Below, piece by piece: positions 7,419 through 15,275 of a stretch of 43,777 nt of DNA (the first letter of the stretch is position 1; each line of letters starts with the position of its first letter). The DNA is taken from assembly GCA_035462025.1 (NCBI GenBank), contig DATHUR010000189.1, positions 1 to 43,777 of the forward strand. Direction: 5' to 3'. Under the pieces are notes generated by a model. The model had not been told where the DNA came from. It saw only the letters and a list, made by a program, of their open reading frames with translations, and did no database searches. The position numbers were made by a program, and so were the translations under genes. The stretch is from Egicoccus sp035462025. GTDB taxonomy: Bacteria; Actinomycetota; Nitriliruptoria; Nitriliruptorales; Nitriliruptoraceae.

Positions 7419-9792
7419 CGGCGTCCGTCCTCGGCCGTTGCGGCGGCGAGACGCTCTCTGGGGGATCGAAGGCCCGAACGGGCGGCACCGGGCCCGTGAA
7501 GCGCTCGATCTGCACGAGCGCCGTGTTCGAACTCGGCCCTTGCGCCAGTTGCGAGGTCCCGATGTCGAGCGTGAGGACGTTGGGATTGCCGTGGACGTCG
7601 AGTGAACCGTCGACAGCGGGATCCAGCGGGTCGTACCAGGCGCCCGTCGCCAGCGACACGACGCCCGGCATCATGGTGTCGCTGACCACCACGCCGGCCA
7701 GACAGGCACCGCGGTCGTTGAAGACCCGTACGAGGTCGCCGTCGGTGACGCCGCGGGCGTACGCGTCCGCCGGGCTGATCAGGATCGGTTCCCGACCCGC
7801 CACCTTGCTGCCCCGGCTCAGCTCACCGTGGTCGTACTGGCTGTGCAGGCGGGTGGCCGGCTGGTTCGAACACAGGTGCAACGGGTGGCGGGAGGCCGCG
7901 GGGGCACCCAACCACTCGGCCGGCTCGAGCCAGGCCGGATGCGCCGGGCAGTCGTCGTAGCCGAAGCGGGCGATCGTCGCCGAGTGGATCTCGAGGCGAC
8001 CCGAGGGCGTGCGCAGCGGGAACCGCCCCGGGTCCTCCCGGAGACGCTCGTACGGCGTGGGCTCCCGCGGGAGACGGAGCATGCGGACCGGTTCGCGGGC
8101 AGCCCAGAACTCGGCGAAGGGCGGGAGGTCGGCGCCGTGCGCGGCTGCGCCCGCGCGGGTCGTCTCGTACAGGTGCTCGATCCACTCCGGGGTGGAGCGT
8201 CCCTCGGTGAAGGCGTCCGCCGTCCCCAGCCGCGTCGCGAGGTCCACGAACACCGCGTGGTCGGTCCGGACGCCGGCCGGCGGTGGCACGGCCCGGTAGC
8301 TGGGTGAGAGCACGTGGTCACCGTGGCCACGCGCGATGTCGTCGCGCTCGAGCGTGGTCGCCACCGGGAAGACGATGTCGGCGCGGCGGGCCACCGGCGT
8401 CCACCAGTGCTCGTGGACCACGACCGTCTCGGGCCGCTGCCAGGCCGCGACCAGCCGGTTGAGATCCTGGTGGTGGTGGAACGGGTTGCCACCCACCCAG
8501 TAGACCAGTCGGATGTCGGGGTAGGTCCGGTCGCGACCGTCGAAGGCGTAGCGGGCACCGGGATGGAGCAGCATGTCGGCGATGCGTGCCACGGGGATGA
8601 ACGCCGCGACCGGGTTCGGACCGACCGGTAGCCCCGCGTTCGGGATCGGCGAGCGCGGCATGCCGAGGTGGTGCATCGCGCCGAGCCCGGCACCGAGCCC
8701 GCCGCCGGGCCGCCCCATGCTGCCCGACATGGCGGCCAGAGTCATGGCCATCCAGTGCACCTGTTCGCCGTGGTGGGCCCGCTGCAGCGAGTAGCTGGCG
8801 GCGATCACCGTGCGCCGGTCGGGGATGCGTCGGGCCAGGCCACGGATGGTCTCGGCGGGCACGCCCGAGACGTCCGCGGCCCAGTCGGCGTCCTTCGGGC
8901 GGCCGTCGACGACACCCAGCAGGTACGCCTCGAAGACGTCCCAGCCCTCGCAGCAGCGGGCGAGGAACTCGCGGTCGTGCCGGTCGTCGCCGACCAGCGA
9001 GTGCGCGATCCCGAGCATGACGGCCACGTCGGTGTTGGGACGGCACGGCACCCACCGTGGGTGCAGTTCGGCCGCGACGTCGTCGCGCTGGGGGCCGATG
9101 TTGACGAACTCGACGCCCGCAGCGCGGCACCGCGTCTGCCACCCCGCGGCCTCGTGGCTGGACACGCCGCCGCCGGTGACCTGGAGGTTCTTGACGGGCA
9201 GGCCACCGAACGCGAGCACGAGTTCGCCGTGCGCGGCGATGTCGTCCCAGGTCGGCGTCGATGCCAGTGCGGCGTCCTTGCCGCCGGCGACACGGTCGAG
9301 GATCACCGAGATCGCCGCGGAACTGTAGGTGTTCCTGACGTCGGTGAATCCGCCGAGGCCGGCCATGAAACGCTGCAACTGGCTCTTGGCGTGATGGAAG
9401 CGCCCGGCCGAGCCCCAGCCGTAGGATCCGGCGAAGATGGCCTCGTTGCCGTGCTCGCGGCGGACCCGGTCGAGTTCGTCGGCCACCAGGGCCACGGCGA
9501 CGTCGTGGCTGACCTCCACGAAGGGTTCGGCGCCGCGCCGGCCGCCGTGCTCCCGTGTATCGCCGGGACCGTGCTCGAGCCATCCCGCGCGCACCATCGG
9601 CGCATGCAGGCGCGCCGTCGAGCGGTGGGCGCTGACGACCCCCGGGCCGATCGGCGAGGGCGCCGGATCCTCGGGTCGCGCATGCAGCGCCTCGAGCACC
9701 CCGTCGTGGACCTCGGCCAGGTAGTTGCCCCAGTGCATCGACGCCGGGTGCAGGGCACCCGGCGCCGGGGGAACCGGCTGGCCGGGCTTCAC
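7408..9792 (-). CDS. Molybdopterin oxidoreductase, BisC/TorA/DmsA-like S- or N-oxide reductase
   Basis: A 794-residue protein of the DMSO reductase family. The GTG start at 9792 overlaps the cupin stop (GTGA), so the two are coupled. There is no N-terminal CxxC Fe-S motif; the protein begins with the MHWGNYLAEV segment near residue 19, as in the biotin sulfoxide/TMAO reductase branch. The active-site region reads IFAGSYGWGSAGRFHH followed by VRNTYSSAA; Ser157 corresponds to the Mo-ligating serine of DMSO and TMAO reductases. Bis-MGD-binding regions continue with YWVGGNPFHHHQDLNRL and the C-terminal NDRGACLAGVVVSD. No Tat signal is visible, so it is probably cytoplasmic like BisC. Substrate candidates are methionine, biotin or other S- and N-oxides. 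The cupin neighbours suggest sulfur chemistry. Confidence 0.85.
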   Translation of the reverse strand: MKPGQPVPPAPGALHPASMHWGNYLAEVHDGVLEALHARPEDPAPSPIGPGVVSAHRSTARLHAPMVRAGWLEHGPGDTREHGGRRGAEPFVEVSHDVAVALVADELDRVRREHGNEAIFAGSYGWGSAGRFHHAKSQLQRFMAGLGGFTDVRNTYSSAAISVILDRVAGGKDAALASTPTWDDIAAHGELVLAFGGLPVKNLQVTGGGVSSHEAAGWQTRCRAAGVEFVNIGPQRDDVAAELHPRWVPCRPNTDVAVMLGIAHSLVGDDRHDREFLARCCEGWDVFEAYLLGVVDGRPKDADWAADVSGVPAETIRGLARRIPDRRTVIAASYSLQRAHHGEQVHWMAMTLAAMSGSMGRPGGGLGAGLGAMHHLGMPRSPIPNAGLPVGPNPVAAFIPVARIADMLLHPGARYAFDGRDRTYPDIRLVYWVGGNPFHHHQDLNRLVAAWQRPETVVVHEHWWTPVARRADIVFPVATTLERDDIARGHGDHVLSPSYRAVPPPAGVRTDHAVFVDLATRLGTADAFTEGRSTPEWIEHLYETTRAGAAAHGADLPPFAEFWAAREPVRMLRLPREPTPYERLREDPGRFPLRTPSGRLEIHSATIARFGYDDCPAHPAWLEPAEWLGAPAASRHPLHLCSNQPATRLHSQYDHGELSRGSKVAGREPILISPADAYARGVTDGDLVRVFNDRGACLAGVVVSDTMMPGVVSLATGAWYDPLDPAVDGSLDVHGNPNVLTLDIGTSQLAQGPSSNTALVQIERFTGPVPPVRAFDPPESVSPPQRPRTDAASE

Positions 9793-10211
9793 GTCGTGGG
9801 GGTGGGCGCCGCTGCCGGCTGGAAGTTGCACGTGTCGTCCGGGTCCCGCCAGACGGTCCCGTCCGGGGCGGGGATCCACATCTCGATCCGTTCGGACACC
9901 ACGTCGCTGGTGTTGTGGAACCAGTGGTAGTCGCCACGGGGGATGAACACCACGTCGCCGGGGAAGATCTCGACCGAGGCGTCGTCGGTGTGCATGATCC
10001 CGTGACCGCCGATCACCATGAACACGTGATCGGCGTTGGCGTGCATGTGGGGCGAACCGATGACACCGGGGTCGTTGTAGACGATGTCGACCTGCACGGC
10101 ACGCGTCCCGAGCATCTCCTCGGTGACGACGTCGACCCGGCGGCGGCCGTCGCGCTGGGAGACCCGGACCGGGCGCTCCTCGGATCGGATCACCTGCAGC
10201 ATGGTGGCCAC
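9789..10211 (-). CDS. Intact single-domain cupin, coupled to the molybdoenzyme
   Basis: A 140-residue protein from GTG 10211; ATG 10202 is a good alternative (AAGGTGG lies just before it). The cupin motif is complete: His55-Met-His57, His62 (replacing the usual Glu) and His96 in IPRGDYHWFHN. Such a 4-His site usually holds Fe, Mn, Ni or Zn. Its stop overlaps the GTG of the molybdoenzyme gene by 4 bases, so the two are made together. It is a paralogue of the damaged cupin at 5686-5976, with shared PRG(D/E)(Y/F)HWF and W.DPDD segments. The function is unknown: it could be a small dioxygenase or lyase, or a ligand-binding protein acting on the same sulfur compound. Confidence 0.82.
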   Translation of the reverse strand: MATMLQVIRSEERPVRVSQRDGRRRVDVVTEEMLGTRAVQVDIVYNDPGVIGSPHMHANADHVFMVIGGHGIMHTDDASVEIFPGDVVFIPRGDYHWFHNTSDVVSERIEMWIPAPDGTVWRDPDDTCNFQPAAAPTPTT

Positions 10212-10236
10212 CTTCGCCGATGGGCGGGGAAATGCA

Positions 10237-10267
10237 CTATGTATAAGGGAAGGCTACAAAGCATAAG
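10237..10267. promoter_or_regulatory. A+T-rich motif shared with 5998-6022; cupin/molybdoenzyme promoter region
   Basis: The plus strand reads CTATGTA at 10237-10243 and GCATAAG at 10261-10267, the same two words as in the 5998-6022 site, with a start-to-start distance of 24 bases instead of 17. On the minus strand this sits about 26-56 bases upstream of the cupin start, where a promoter is expected. TTATAC near 10241-10246 (minus strand) with TTCTTA 17 bases further up could be a weak -10/-35 pair. The region also lies upstream of the divergent carotenoid operon. A common regulator, perhaps the IclR protein, is inferred. Confidence 0.4.
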
Positions 10268-10347
10268 AAGGCGTGCCGGCGGCGTCAACGATCGTCGCGG
10301 CGGCGGGGTGGCCATCCGGCCCGGGCTCCAGAGTCGAATGCTGCACG

Positions 10348-11415
10348 ATGCAGACAACTGTCGGGAGCGTGTCCGTGGACCTGGGTCACCTGCTCGCGCC
10401 GAGCCTCGCCCCACGGGTGGCGGACCAGCTCGCCGCGATCGAGCGGCGCCTGTACGCGGTGACGTCTGCGCCGGGCGGCCTCGTGCAACGCAGCAGTCGA
10501 CACCTGCTCGCCGCCGGCGGGAAGCGCTTCCGCCCGCTCGTCGTCGTGCTCGCCGCGTCGGCGATCGACCCGGCGACCGACCCCCGCCCGGTCCGCGACG
10601 CCGCCGTGTCGGTCGAACTCCTGCACCTGTCGACGCTGTACCACGACGACGTCATCGACGCCGCCGCCACCCGGCGTGGCGTCGCCAGCGTCAATGCCCG
10701 CTGGGGTGACCGGCTGGCCGTGATGGCGGGCAACCGCCTGACCGCCCTCTCGCTCGAGGCAGCCGCCGACGTCGGCGACGAGGTCCCGTCGCTGCTGGCG
10801 CGCACCTACGCCAGCCTGGTCGCCGGCGAACGACTCGAGGCACGCCTCGCCGGACGGTTGGAAACCGGCATCCCGGCCTACCTCGAGGCGATCGACGGCA
10901 AGACCGCGTCGCTGGTCGCCGCCGCCGCGCGGGCCGGCGCGGCCGCCGCCGCCGCGACACCGGCGACGCGGGACGCGGCCGAGGCGTGGGGCCGCACGAT
11001 CGGCCTGGCCTACCAGGTCGCCGACGACGTGCTCGACCTGACCGGCACCGCGGCACAGGCGGGCAAGCCCGTCGGCAACGACCTCGCGCTCGGGGTCTAC
11101 ACCTGGCCGCTGCTCGACGCGTTGACGACGTCTGCCGGCGGGGCGCTCCGCCGGCTCCTGGACGGCCCGCTCCCCCACGACCCCGCCGTCGTGAACCGGG
11201 CGGTCGCGATCGTGCGGGCCTGCGGTTCCCTCGACCGCGCGACCGCGCTGGTCAAGCACCTGCTGGTCCGGGCGGACGGCCACCTCGCCGAACTGCCGGC
11301 GGGGGCGGCGAGCCGGGCACTGCGCGAGCTCGGGCGCACGCTCGTCCCGGACGTCGAGATGGCGCCGGCCGCGACTGCGGTCCCGTCGCGCCCGGTCCAG
11401 GCGGTGGGGGTGTGA
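10348..11415 (+). CDS. crtE: Trans-polyprenyl diphosphate synthase (GGPP synthase of the carotenoid operon)
   Basis: A 355-residue protein from ATG 10348; GTGs at 10369 and 10375 are possible starts, the latter with GGGAG well placed. The first aspartate-rich motif is Asp100-Asp101-Val-Ile-Asp104 and the second Asp226-Asp227-Val-Leu-Asp230. GGKRFRP near residue 53 and GKPVGNDLALGVYTWP near 238 are also family marks. These enzymes add IPP units to an allylic primer. The product here is inferred to be C20 GGPP from its position at the head of the carotenoid operon; a longer chain (quinone side-chain type) cannot be excluded, since short DDxxD motifs and the GNDL segment also occur in those enzymes. 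Its stop overlaps the start of crtB (GTGA). Confidence 0.85.
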   Translation: MQTTVGSVSVDLGHLLAPSLAPRVADQLAAIERRLYAVTSAPGGLVQRSSRHLLAAGGKRFRPLVVVLAASAIDPATDPRPVRDAAVSVELLHLSTLYHDDVIDAAATRRGVASVNARWGDRLAVMAGNRLTALSLEAAADVGDEVPSLLARTYASLVAGERLEARLAGRLETGIPAYLEAIDGKTASLVAAAARAGAAAAAATPATRDAAEAWGRTIGLAYQVADDVLDLTGTAAQAGKPVGNDLALGVYTWPLLDALTTSAGGALRRLLDGPLPHDPAVVNRAVAIVRACGSLDRATALVKHLLVRADGHLAELPAGAASRALRELGRTLVPDVEMAPAATAVPSRPVQAVGV

Positions 11416-12302
11416 CCGCCGACGTGTGGCCGCAGGTCAGCAGCGTGATCCGTCGGCACTCGACGACGTTCTGGCTCGGGACGTGCCTGATGAGCGGCGA
11501 CCGCCGCCGTGCCGCCCGGGCCGTCTACGCCGCCTGCCGCATCGGCGACGACGCGGCCGACCTGCATCCCCGCCCGCGCGAGGCGGTCGCCCACTGGCAG
11601 ACTCGCATCGAACGGGCGTACCTCGGCCGCCCCGTCGAACCCTGGGAGCGCGCCTTGGCGTGGACGGTCCGCCGCTACGCCGTGCCGCGTCGGGCGTTCG
11701 ACGCGCTCGCAGACGGGTTCCGCAGTGACCTCGAACCGGTGCGCATGGCCACGTTCGACGAACTCGACCACTACTGCTTCCGGGTCGCCGGCGCCGTCGG
11801 CCTCATGATCGCGCCCGTGTGCGGCGCCGACGGTCCCGAGGCCGACCGGGCCGCGGACCAGCTCGGGCGGGCGATGCAGCTGACCAACTGTCTGCGCGAC
11901 GTCGGCGAAGACCTCGCCCGCGATCGCGTCTACCTGCCGGCCGACCTCATGGCGGCCAATGGGGTCACGGTCGACGACCTGCGTGCCGACCGCCGCGGAC
12001 CCGGCTACCGGCGGCTGATGGAGGACCTCGCCCGCGAGGCCGAACAACGCTACGAGATCGGCCTCGCCGGGTTGCGCCACCTGCGTCACCACCGCACCGC
12101 CATCGCGTACGCCGCGGTGCAGTACCGCGGCATCCTCGACGAACTGCGGGCATCGGGCTGGGACAACCTGCGCCGCCGCGCCGTGGTGCCGCCACGCCGC
12201 CGGGCGGGTCTGCTGGGGACCGCCCACGCCGCCGCGCGCGCCGTCGCGTCCCCGCCGAGCGGCCACCTGCTCGCACTCGACCGTGCGGGAGGTCGCGGGT
12301 GA
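11412..12302 (+). CDS. crtB: Phytoene synthase
   Basis: A 296-residue protein starting at the GTG inside the crtE stop overlap. It has the squalene/phytoene synthase layout. The N-terminal HSTTFWLGTCLMSGDRR matches the family opening. The first Asp-rich motif is Asp46-Asp47-Ala-Ala-Asp50, after the YAACRIGD helix. The second is Asp163-Val-Gly-Glu-Asp167 in NCLRDVGED, with LPADLM just downstream. It condenses two GGPP to 15-cis-phytoene, the committed step of C40 carotenoid synthesis. A C30 dehydrosqualene synthase is the alternative, but the crtI, cyclase and P450 neighbours favour C40. It overlaps the cyclase gene by 4 bases (GTGA). Confidence 0.9.
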   Translation: MTADVWPQVSSVIRRHSTTFWLGTCLMSGDRRRAARAVYAACRIGDDAADLHPRPREAVAHWQTRIERAYLGRPVEPWERALAWTVRRYAVPRRAFDALADGFRSDLEPVRMATFDELDHYCFRVAGAVGLMIAPVCGADGPEADRAADQLGRAMQLTNCLRDVGEDLARDRVYLPADLMAANGVTVDDLRADRRGPGYRRLMEDLAREAEQRYEIGLAGLRHLRHHRTAIAYAAVQYRGILDELRASGWDNLRRRAVVPPRRRAGLLGTAHAAARAVASPPSGHLLALDRAGGRG

Positions 12303-13021
12303 CCTATCTGCAGTTCCACCTCGTCTTCCTGCTGCCCGTGCTCGTCCTGCTCGCCGTACCGGTCGTGCGCACGCTCAGGCTGCGGCCATGGCTGGCCGGC
12401 GGGATCGGCCTGCTGGTCGTGGTCGCCTACGTGTGGACCACGCCCTGGGACAACTACCTCGTCGCCAGCGGCGTCTGGGGGTACGGCGACGGACGCGTGC
12501 TCGGCACGATCTGGTACGTCCCCGTCGAGGAGTACGCGTTCTTCGGCCTCCAGACCCTGATGACGGGCGGCTGGACCGTGCTGCTGATGCGCCGTCACGA
12601 CCTGCTCGACCCCGCCGGCCCGACGCAGCGCGCCGGGCGCGGGACCGTCGCGACCTGGATCGCCGTCACGGTGGTCAGCGGCCTGCTCGCCCTGGGCGAG
12701 TCGACCCGCTACCTCGGCCTGATCCTGGTCTGGATCGCGCCGCCGCTGGCCCTGCAGTGGTGGTACGGGGGTCGCTGGCTCGGCGAGCGTCTGCGCACGC
12801 TGTGGCCCGCGATCGTGGTCCCTACCCTGTATCTGTGGTTCGCCGACGGCTTCGCGATCGCCAACGGCATCTGGTCGCTCTCGGATCGCTACACGACCGG
12901 CATCACCTTCGGCCCGCTCCCCCTCGAGGAGGCGACCTTCTTCCTCGTCACCAACCTCGTCGTGGTCCAGGGCCTCGTCCTGTTCGCGACCGTCCGTCGC
13001 CGCCAGCCGGCATGGGTGTGA
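12299..13021 (+). CDS. Fused CrtYcd-type lycopene cyclase (two cyclase domains)
   Basis: A 240-residue protein with six to seven hydrophobic segments, starting at GTG 12299 in the overlap with crtB. It contains two copies of the lycopene cyclase domain that is split into CrtYc and CrtYd in many Actinobacteria. Each has the PxEE signature: Pro75-Val-Glu77-Glu78 in YVPVEEYAFFGLQT, and Pro208-Leu-Glu210-Glu211 in PLEEATFFLVTN. The glutamates are the proposed acid catalysts. The fusion should cyclise one or both ends of lycopene; whether the rings are beta or epsilon cannot be told. The half-length of each domain agrees with a CrtYc-CrtYd fusion, as in archaea, some bacteria and the fungal bifunctional enzyme. 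The stop overlaps the glycosyltransferase start. Confidence 0.88.
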   Translation: MTYLQFHLVFLLPVLVLLAVPVVRTLRLRPWLAGGIGLLVVVAYVWTTPWDNYLVASGVWGYGDGRVLGTIWYVPVEEYAFFGLQTLMTGGWTVLLMRRHDLLDPAGPTQRAGRGTVATWIAVTVVSGLLALGESTRYLGLILVWIAPPLALQWWYGGRWLGERLRTLWPAIVVPTLYLWFADGFAIANGIWSLSDRYTTGITFGPLPLEEATFFLVTNLVVVQGLVLFATVRRRQPAWV

Positions 13022-14088
13022 ACGGACTGCGCCGCGCGGTCACCGCGTTCCTCCTCGCCCGGATCGCCGTCAACCTCGTCAACTGGCGCACGTTCCCGCG
13101 CCTGCGCCCGGGCGCCCCGGTCGACCTCGACCGGGTGTCGCTGCTGGTGCCCGCCCGCGACGAGGCCGCCAACCTGCCGTCCACCCTGCCCGGCATGGCC
13201 GCCCAGGGCGTCGGCGAGGTGCTGGTGCTCGACGACCACTCGCAGGACGGCACCGCCGAGGTCGCGAGCGCCGTCGACGGCGTCAAGGTGCTGACCGGCG
13301 CACCGCTGCCCGACGGCTGGCTCGGCAAGGCCTGGGCGCTGCAGCAGTTGGCGTCCGCCGCCCGCGGCGACTGGCTCGTGTTCACCGACGCCGACGTCCA
13401 CTGGGAACCCGGCGCTGTCGCGGGCTTCATCGCCGAGGTCGAGGCCCAGGGGGCGCGGGTCGGATCGATCTTCCCGACCCAGGACACCCAGACGTGGGGG
13501 GAGCGCCCGACCGTGCCGGTCATCGACGAGGTGCTGCTGTCCGGCCTGCCGTATCCGATCCTGCACGCCGAGGTGTCCCCGTACGCCGTGTCGATGAACG
13601 GCCAGGCGATCGCGATCCACCGCGAGGTCTACGACGCCATCGGTGGCTGGTCCGCGGTCGCCGGCCGCATCGTCGAGGACGTCGCCTTCGGTCGCCTCGC
13701 CCGCAGCCGCGGCCACGAGGTCGCGCTGATGCTCGGTGACGGCGTCGTCCACACGCGCATGTACCGCGGCTACGCCGAGGCGATGGCCGGGTTCGGCAAG
13801 AACCTGCTGACCGCACACGGCGGTAGCCGGGCGCTCCTGGCGGCCGACGTCACCTGGCACGCGGCCGCGTACACCCTGCCGGCGCTCCTGGCCCCGCGGT
13901 CCCGCGCCTGGCGACTGCCGCTTGTCCTCGGGATCGTGCAACGCCTGATCGTCGCCGCGACGACCCGCCGCTCCCGCGTCGAGGCGCTGCTGGCCCCGCT
14001 GCTGCCGCTGGCGGGCGTGCCCGTCGCCGCACGCGCCATGCGTCGCACCCAGTCCTGGAAGGGCCGCAGCTTCGAGGTCGGCCGATGA
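13018..14088 (+). CDS. Family 2 glycosyltransferase, CrtQ/HpnB/CruC-like
   Basis: A 356-residue membrane-associated GT-A enzyme. GTG 13018 was chosen because it gives the same GTGA overlap as the other junctions of this operon; ATG 13012 is nearly as good. The nucleotide-binding fold starts with VSLLVPARDEAANL, then LVLDDHSQDGT, the segment LPDGWLGKAWALQQL, and the Asp124-Ala-Asp126 metal site in FTDADVHW. VEDVAFGRLARSRG is the acceptor-side ED motif. The C-terminal 100 residues contain hydrophobic helices. The LPDGWLGKAWA word is shared with CrtQ and hopanoid-linked HpnB proteins. In this operon the likely acceptor is a hydroxylated carotenoid, giving a glycoside. That acceptor is inferred. 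Confidence 0.82.
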   Translation: MNGLRRAVTAFLLARIAVNLVNWRTFPRLRPGAPVDLDRVSLLVPARDEAANLPSTLPGMAAQGVGEVLVLDDHSQDGTAEVASAVDGVKVLTGAPLPDGWLGKAWALQQLASAARGDWLVFTDADVHWEPGAVAGFIAEVEAQGARVGSIFPTQDTQTWGERPTVPVIDEVLLSGLPYPILHAEVSPYAVSMNGQAIAIHREVYDAIGGWSAVAGRIVEDVAFGRLARSRGHEVALMLGDGVVHTRMYRGYAEAMAGFGKNLLTAHGGSRALLAADVTWHAAAYTLPALLAPRSRAWRLPLVLGIVQRLIVAATTRRSRVEALLAPLLPLAGVPVAARAMRRTQSWKGRSFEVGR

Positions 14089-15275
14089 CCGGCCTGCCCT
14101 CCCCCACGGGACACCCCGTCCACGGTCACCTCGGTCGTTGGGGTACCGAGCCACTCGGGTTGCTCGAGGAGGGTGCCGCGCTCGGCCCGCTGTTCGAGCT
14201 GCGCCTGCCCCGCAGCCCGGCCGTGGTAGGGACCTCGCCCACCTGGAACCGGTTCGTGCTGCGCGACGGCGAGACGTTCGTGGCGCGTCGCAGCCTCGTC
14301 GCGCTCGTACCGCACCTGCGCGGTGGCATCATCATCACGGACGCGCCGAACCACCGCCCGCGCCGGGTCGTCCTCGAACCCCGCTACCGCGATGTCGGCC
14401 ACCTCCGCGACCGGGTCCGCCACGCCGTGCGTGACCTGGAGCCGGGCGACGAGTTCGACGGCCTCGACTGGGCGCTTCGCGTGGTGCCCGCCATGCTCAA
14501 CGCGGCGCTGTTCTCGGGCCGCTTCCCCACCGACCTGCTCACCGAGTACCTCCACCCGCTCGAGCAGGGCATGCCGGCCGCGCTGATCCCCCGGCCGCGG
14601 GCCCGCCACGCGGTCCGCAAGGAACTCGCCCGCCAACTGCGCCTGCGTCGCGACGATCCGTCCGTCGACGACCTCGCGGCCGGCCTCGCCCACGTCCCGG
14701 GCGCGGTCGAGGAACTCCGGGTCGGCCTGGCCGCGGGGTTCGACACCAGTGCGCACACCCTGGCGTGGGCGCTGTGGTACCTCGGCGCCAATCCTTCGTG
14801 GCAGGCTCCCGACCGCCGTCGGGCCGCCGTCGACGAGGTCCTGCGACTGCATCCGGCCGGATTCATCGGTTCGCGCCGGGTCGCGCGCGACACCGAGTTC
14901 GAGGGCACGCCGCTGCCCGCCGGCACGCTGGTCTTCTACAGCCCGATGCTGACCCATCGCCGTCCCGAGCTGTGGCCGGAGCCCGACCGGTTCGACCCGA
15001 CCCGCTTCGAGGCCGGGATCCGGGCCTGGACATACATCCCGTTCAGTGCCGGGCAACGAACCTGTCTCGGCACCCACCTCGCGCGCCTCATGCTCGACGA
15101 GGCGCTCGATGTCGTGCTCCAACGCCCGCTGCACGCCTTCGACGGTGACCCCTCACCCGTCGCCGCGGTGACGATCGCGCCGCGCGGTCCGCTCCGCCTC
15201 GGCCGTGCCACACCGAAGACGCCCACCACCTCGAACGGCGCCACCTCGCGCCTCGACGAAAGCCAGCGACCGTGA
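14085..15275 (+). CDS. Cytochrome P450, probable carotenoid hydroxylase
   Basis: A 396-residue P450 starting at the ATG of an ATGA overlap. The motifs are complete: the I-helix AGFDTSAHT (about residues 217-225), the K-helix ExxR in VDEVLRLHP (about 248-256), the PERF-like region PEPDRFDPTRF, and the heme-thiolate FSAGQRTCLG with Cys327. A short N-terminus without membrane anchor fits a soluble bacterial class I enzyme needing ferredoxin and its reductase; none is encoded nearby. P450s in carotenoid clusters, such as CYP175A1 of Thermus, hydroxylate beta-ionone rings. I infer ring hydroxylation here, which would give the hydroxyl group for the upstream glycosyltransferase. Its stop overlaps crtI (GTGA). 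Confidence 0.88.
   Translation: MTGLPSPTGHPVHGHLGRWGTEPLGLLEEGAALGPLFELRLPRSPAVVGTSPTWNRFVLRDGETFVARRSLVALVPHLRGGIIITDAPNHRPRRVVLEPRYRDVGHLRDRVRHAVRDLEPGDEFDGLDWALRVVPAMLNAALFSGRFPTDLLTEYLHPLEQGMPAALIPRPRARHAVRKELARQLRLRRDDPSVDDLAAGLAHVPGAVEELRVGLAAGFDTSAHTLAWALWYLGANPSWQAPDRRRAAVDEVLRLHPAGFIGSRRVARDTEFEGTPLPAGTLVFYSPMLTHRRPELWPEPDRFDPTRFEAGIRAWTYIPFSAGQRTCLGTHLARLMLDEALDVVLQRPLHAFDGDPSPVAAVTIAPRGPLRLGRATPKTPTTSNGATSRLDESQRP

Noticed and set aside
10212..10347. Possible riboswitch ahead of the carotenoid operon
   Set aside because: No known riboswitch core or stable multi-stem fold was recognised in this 136-base gap.
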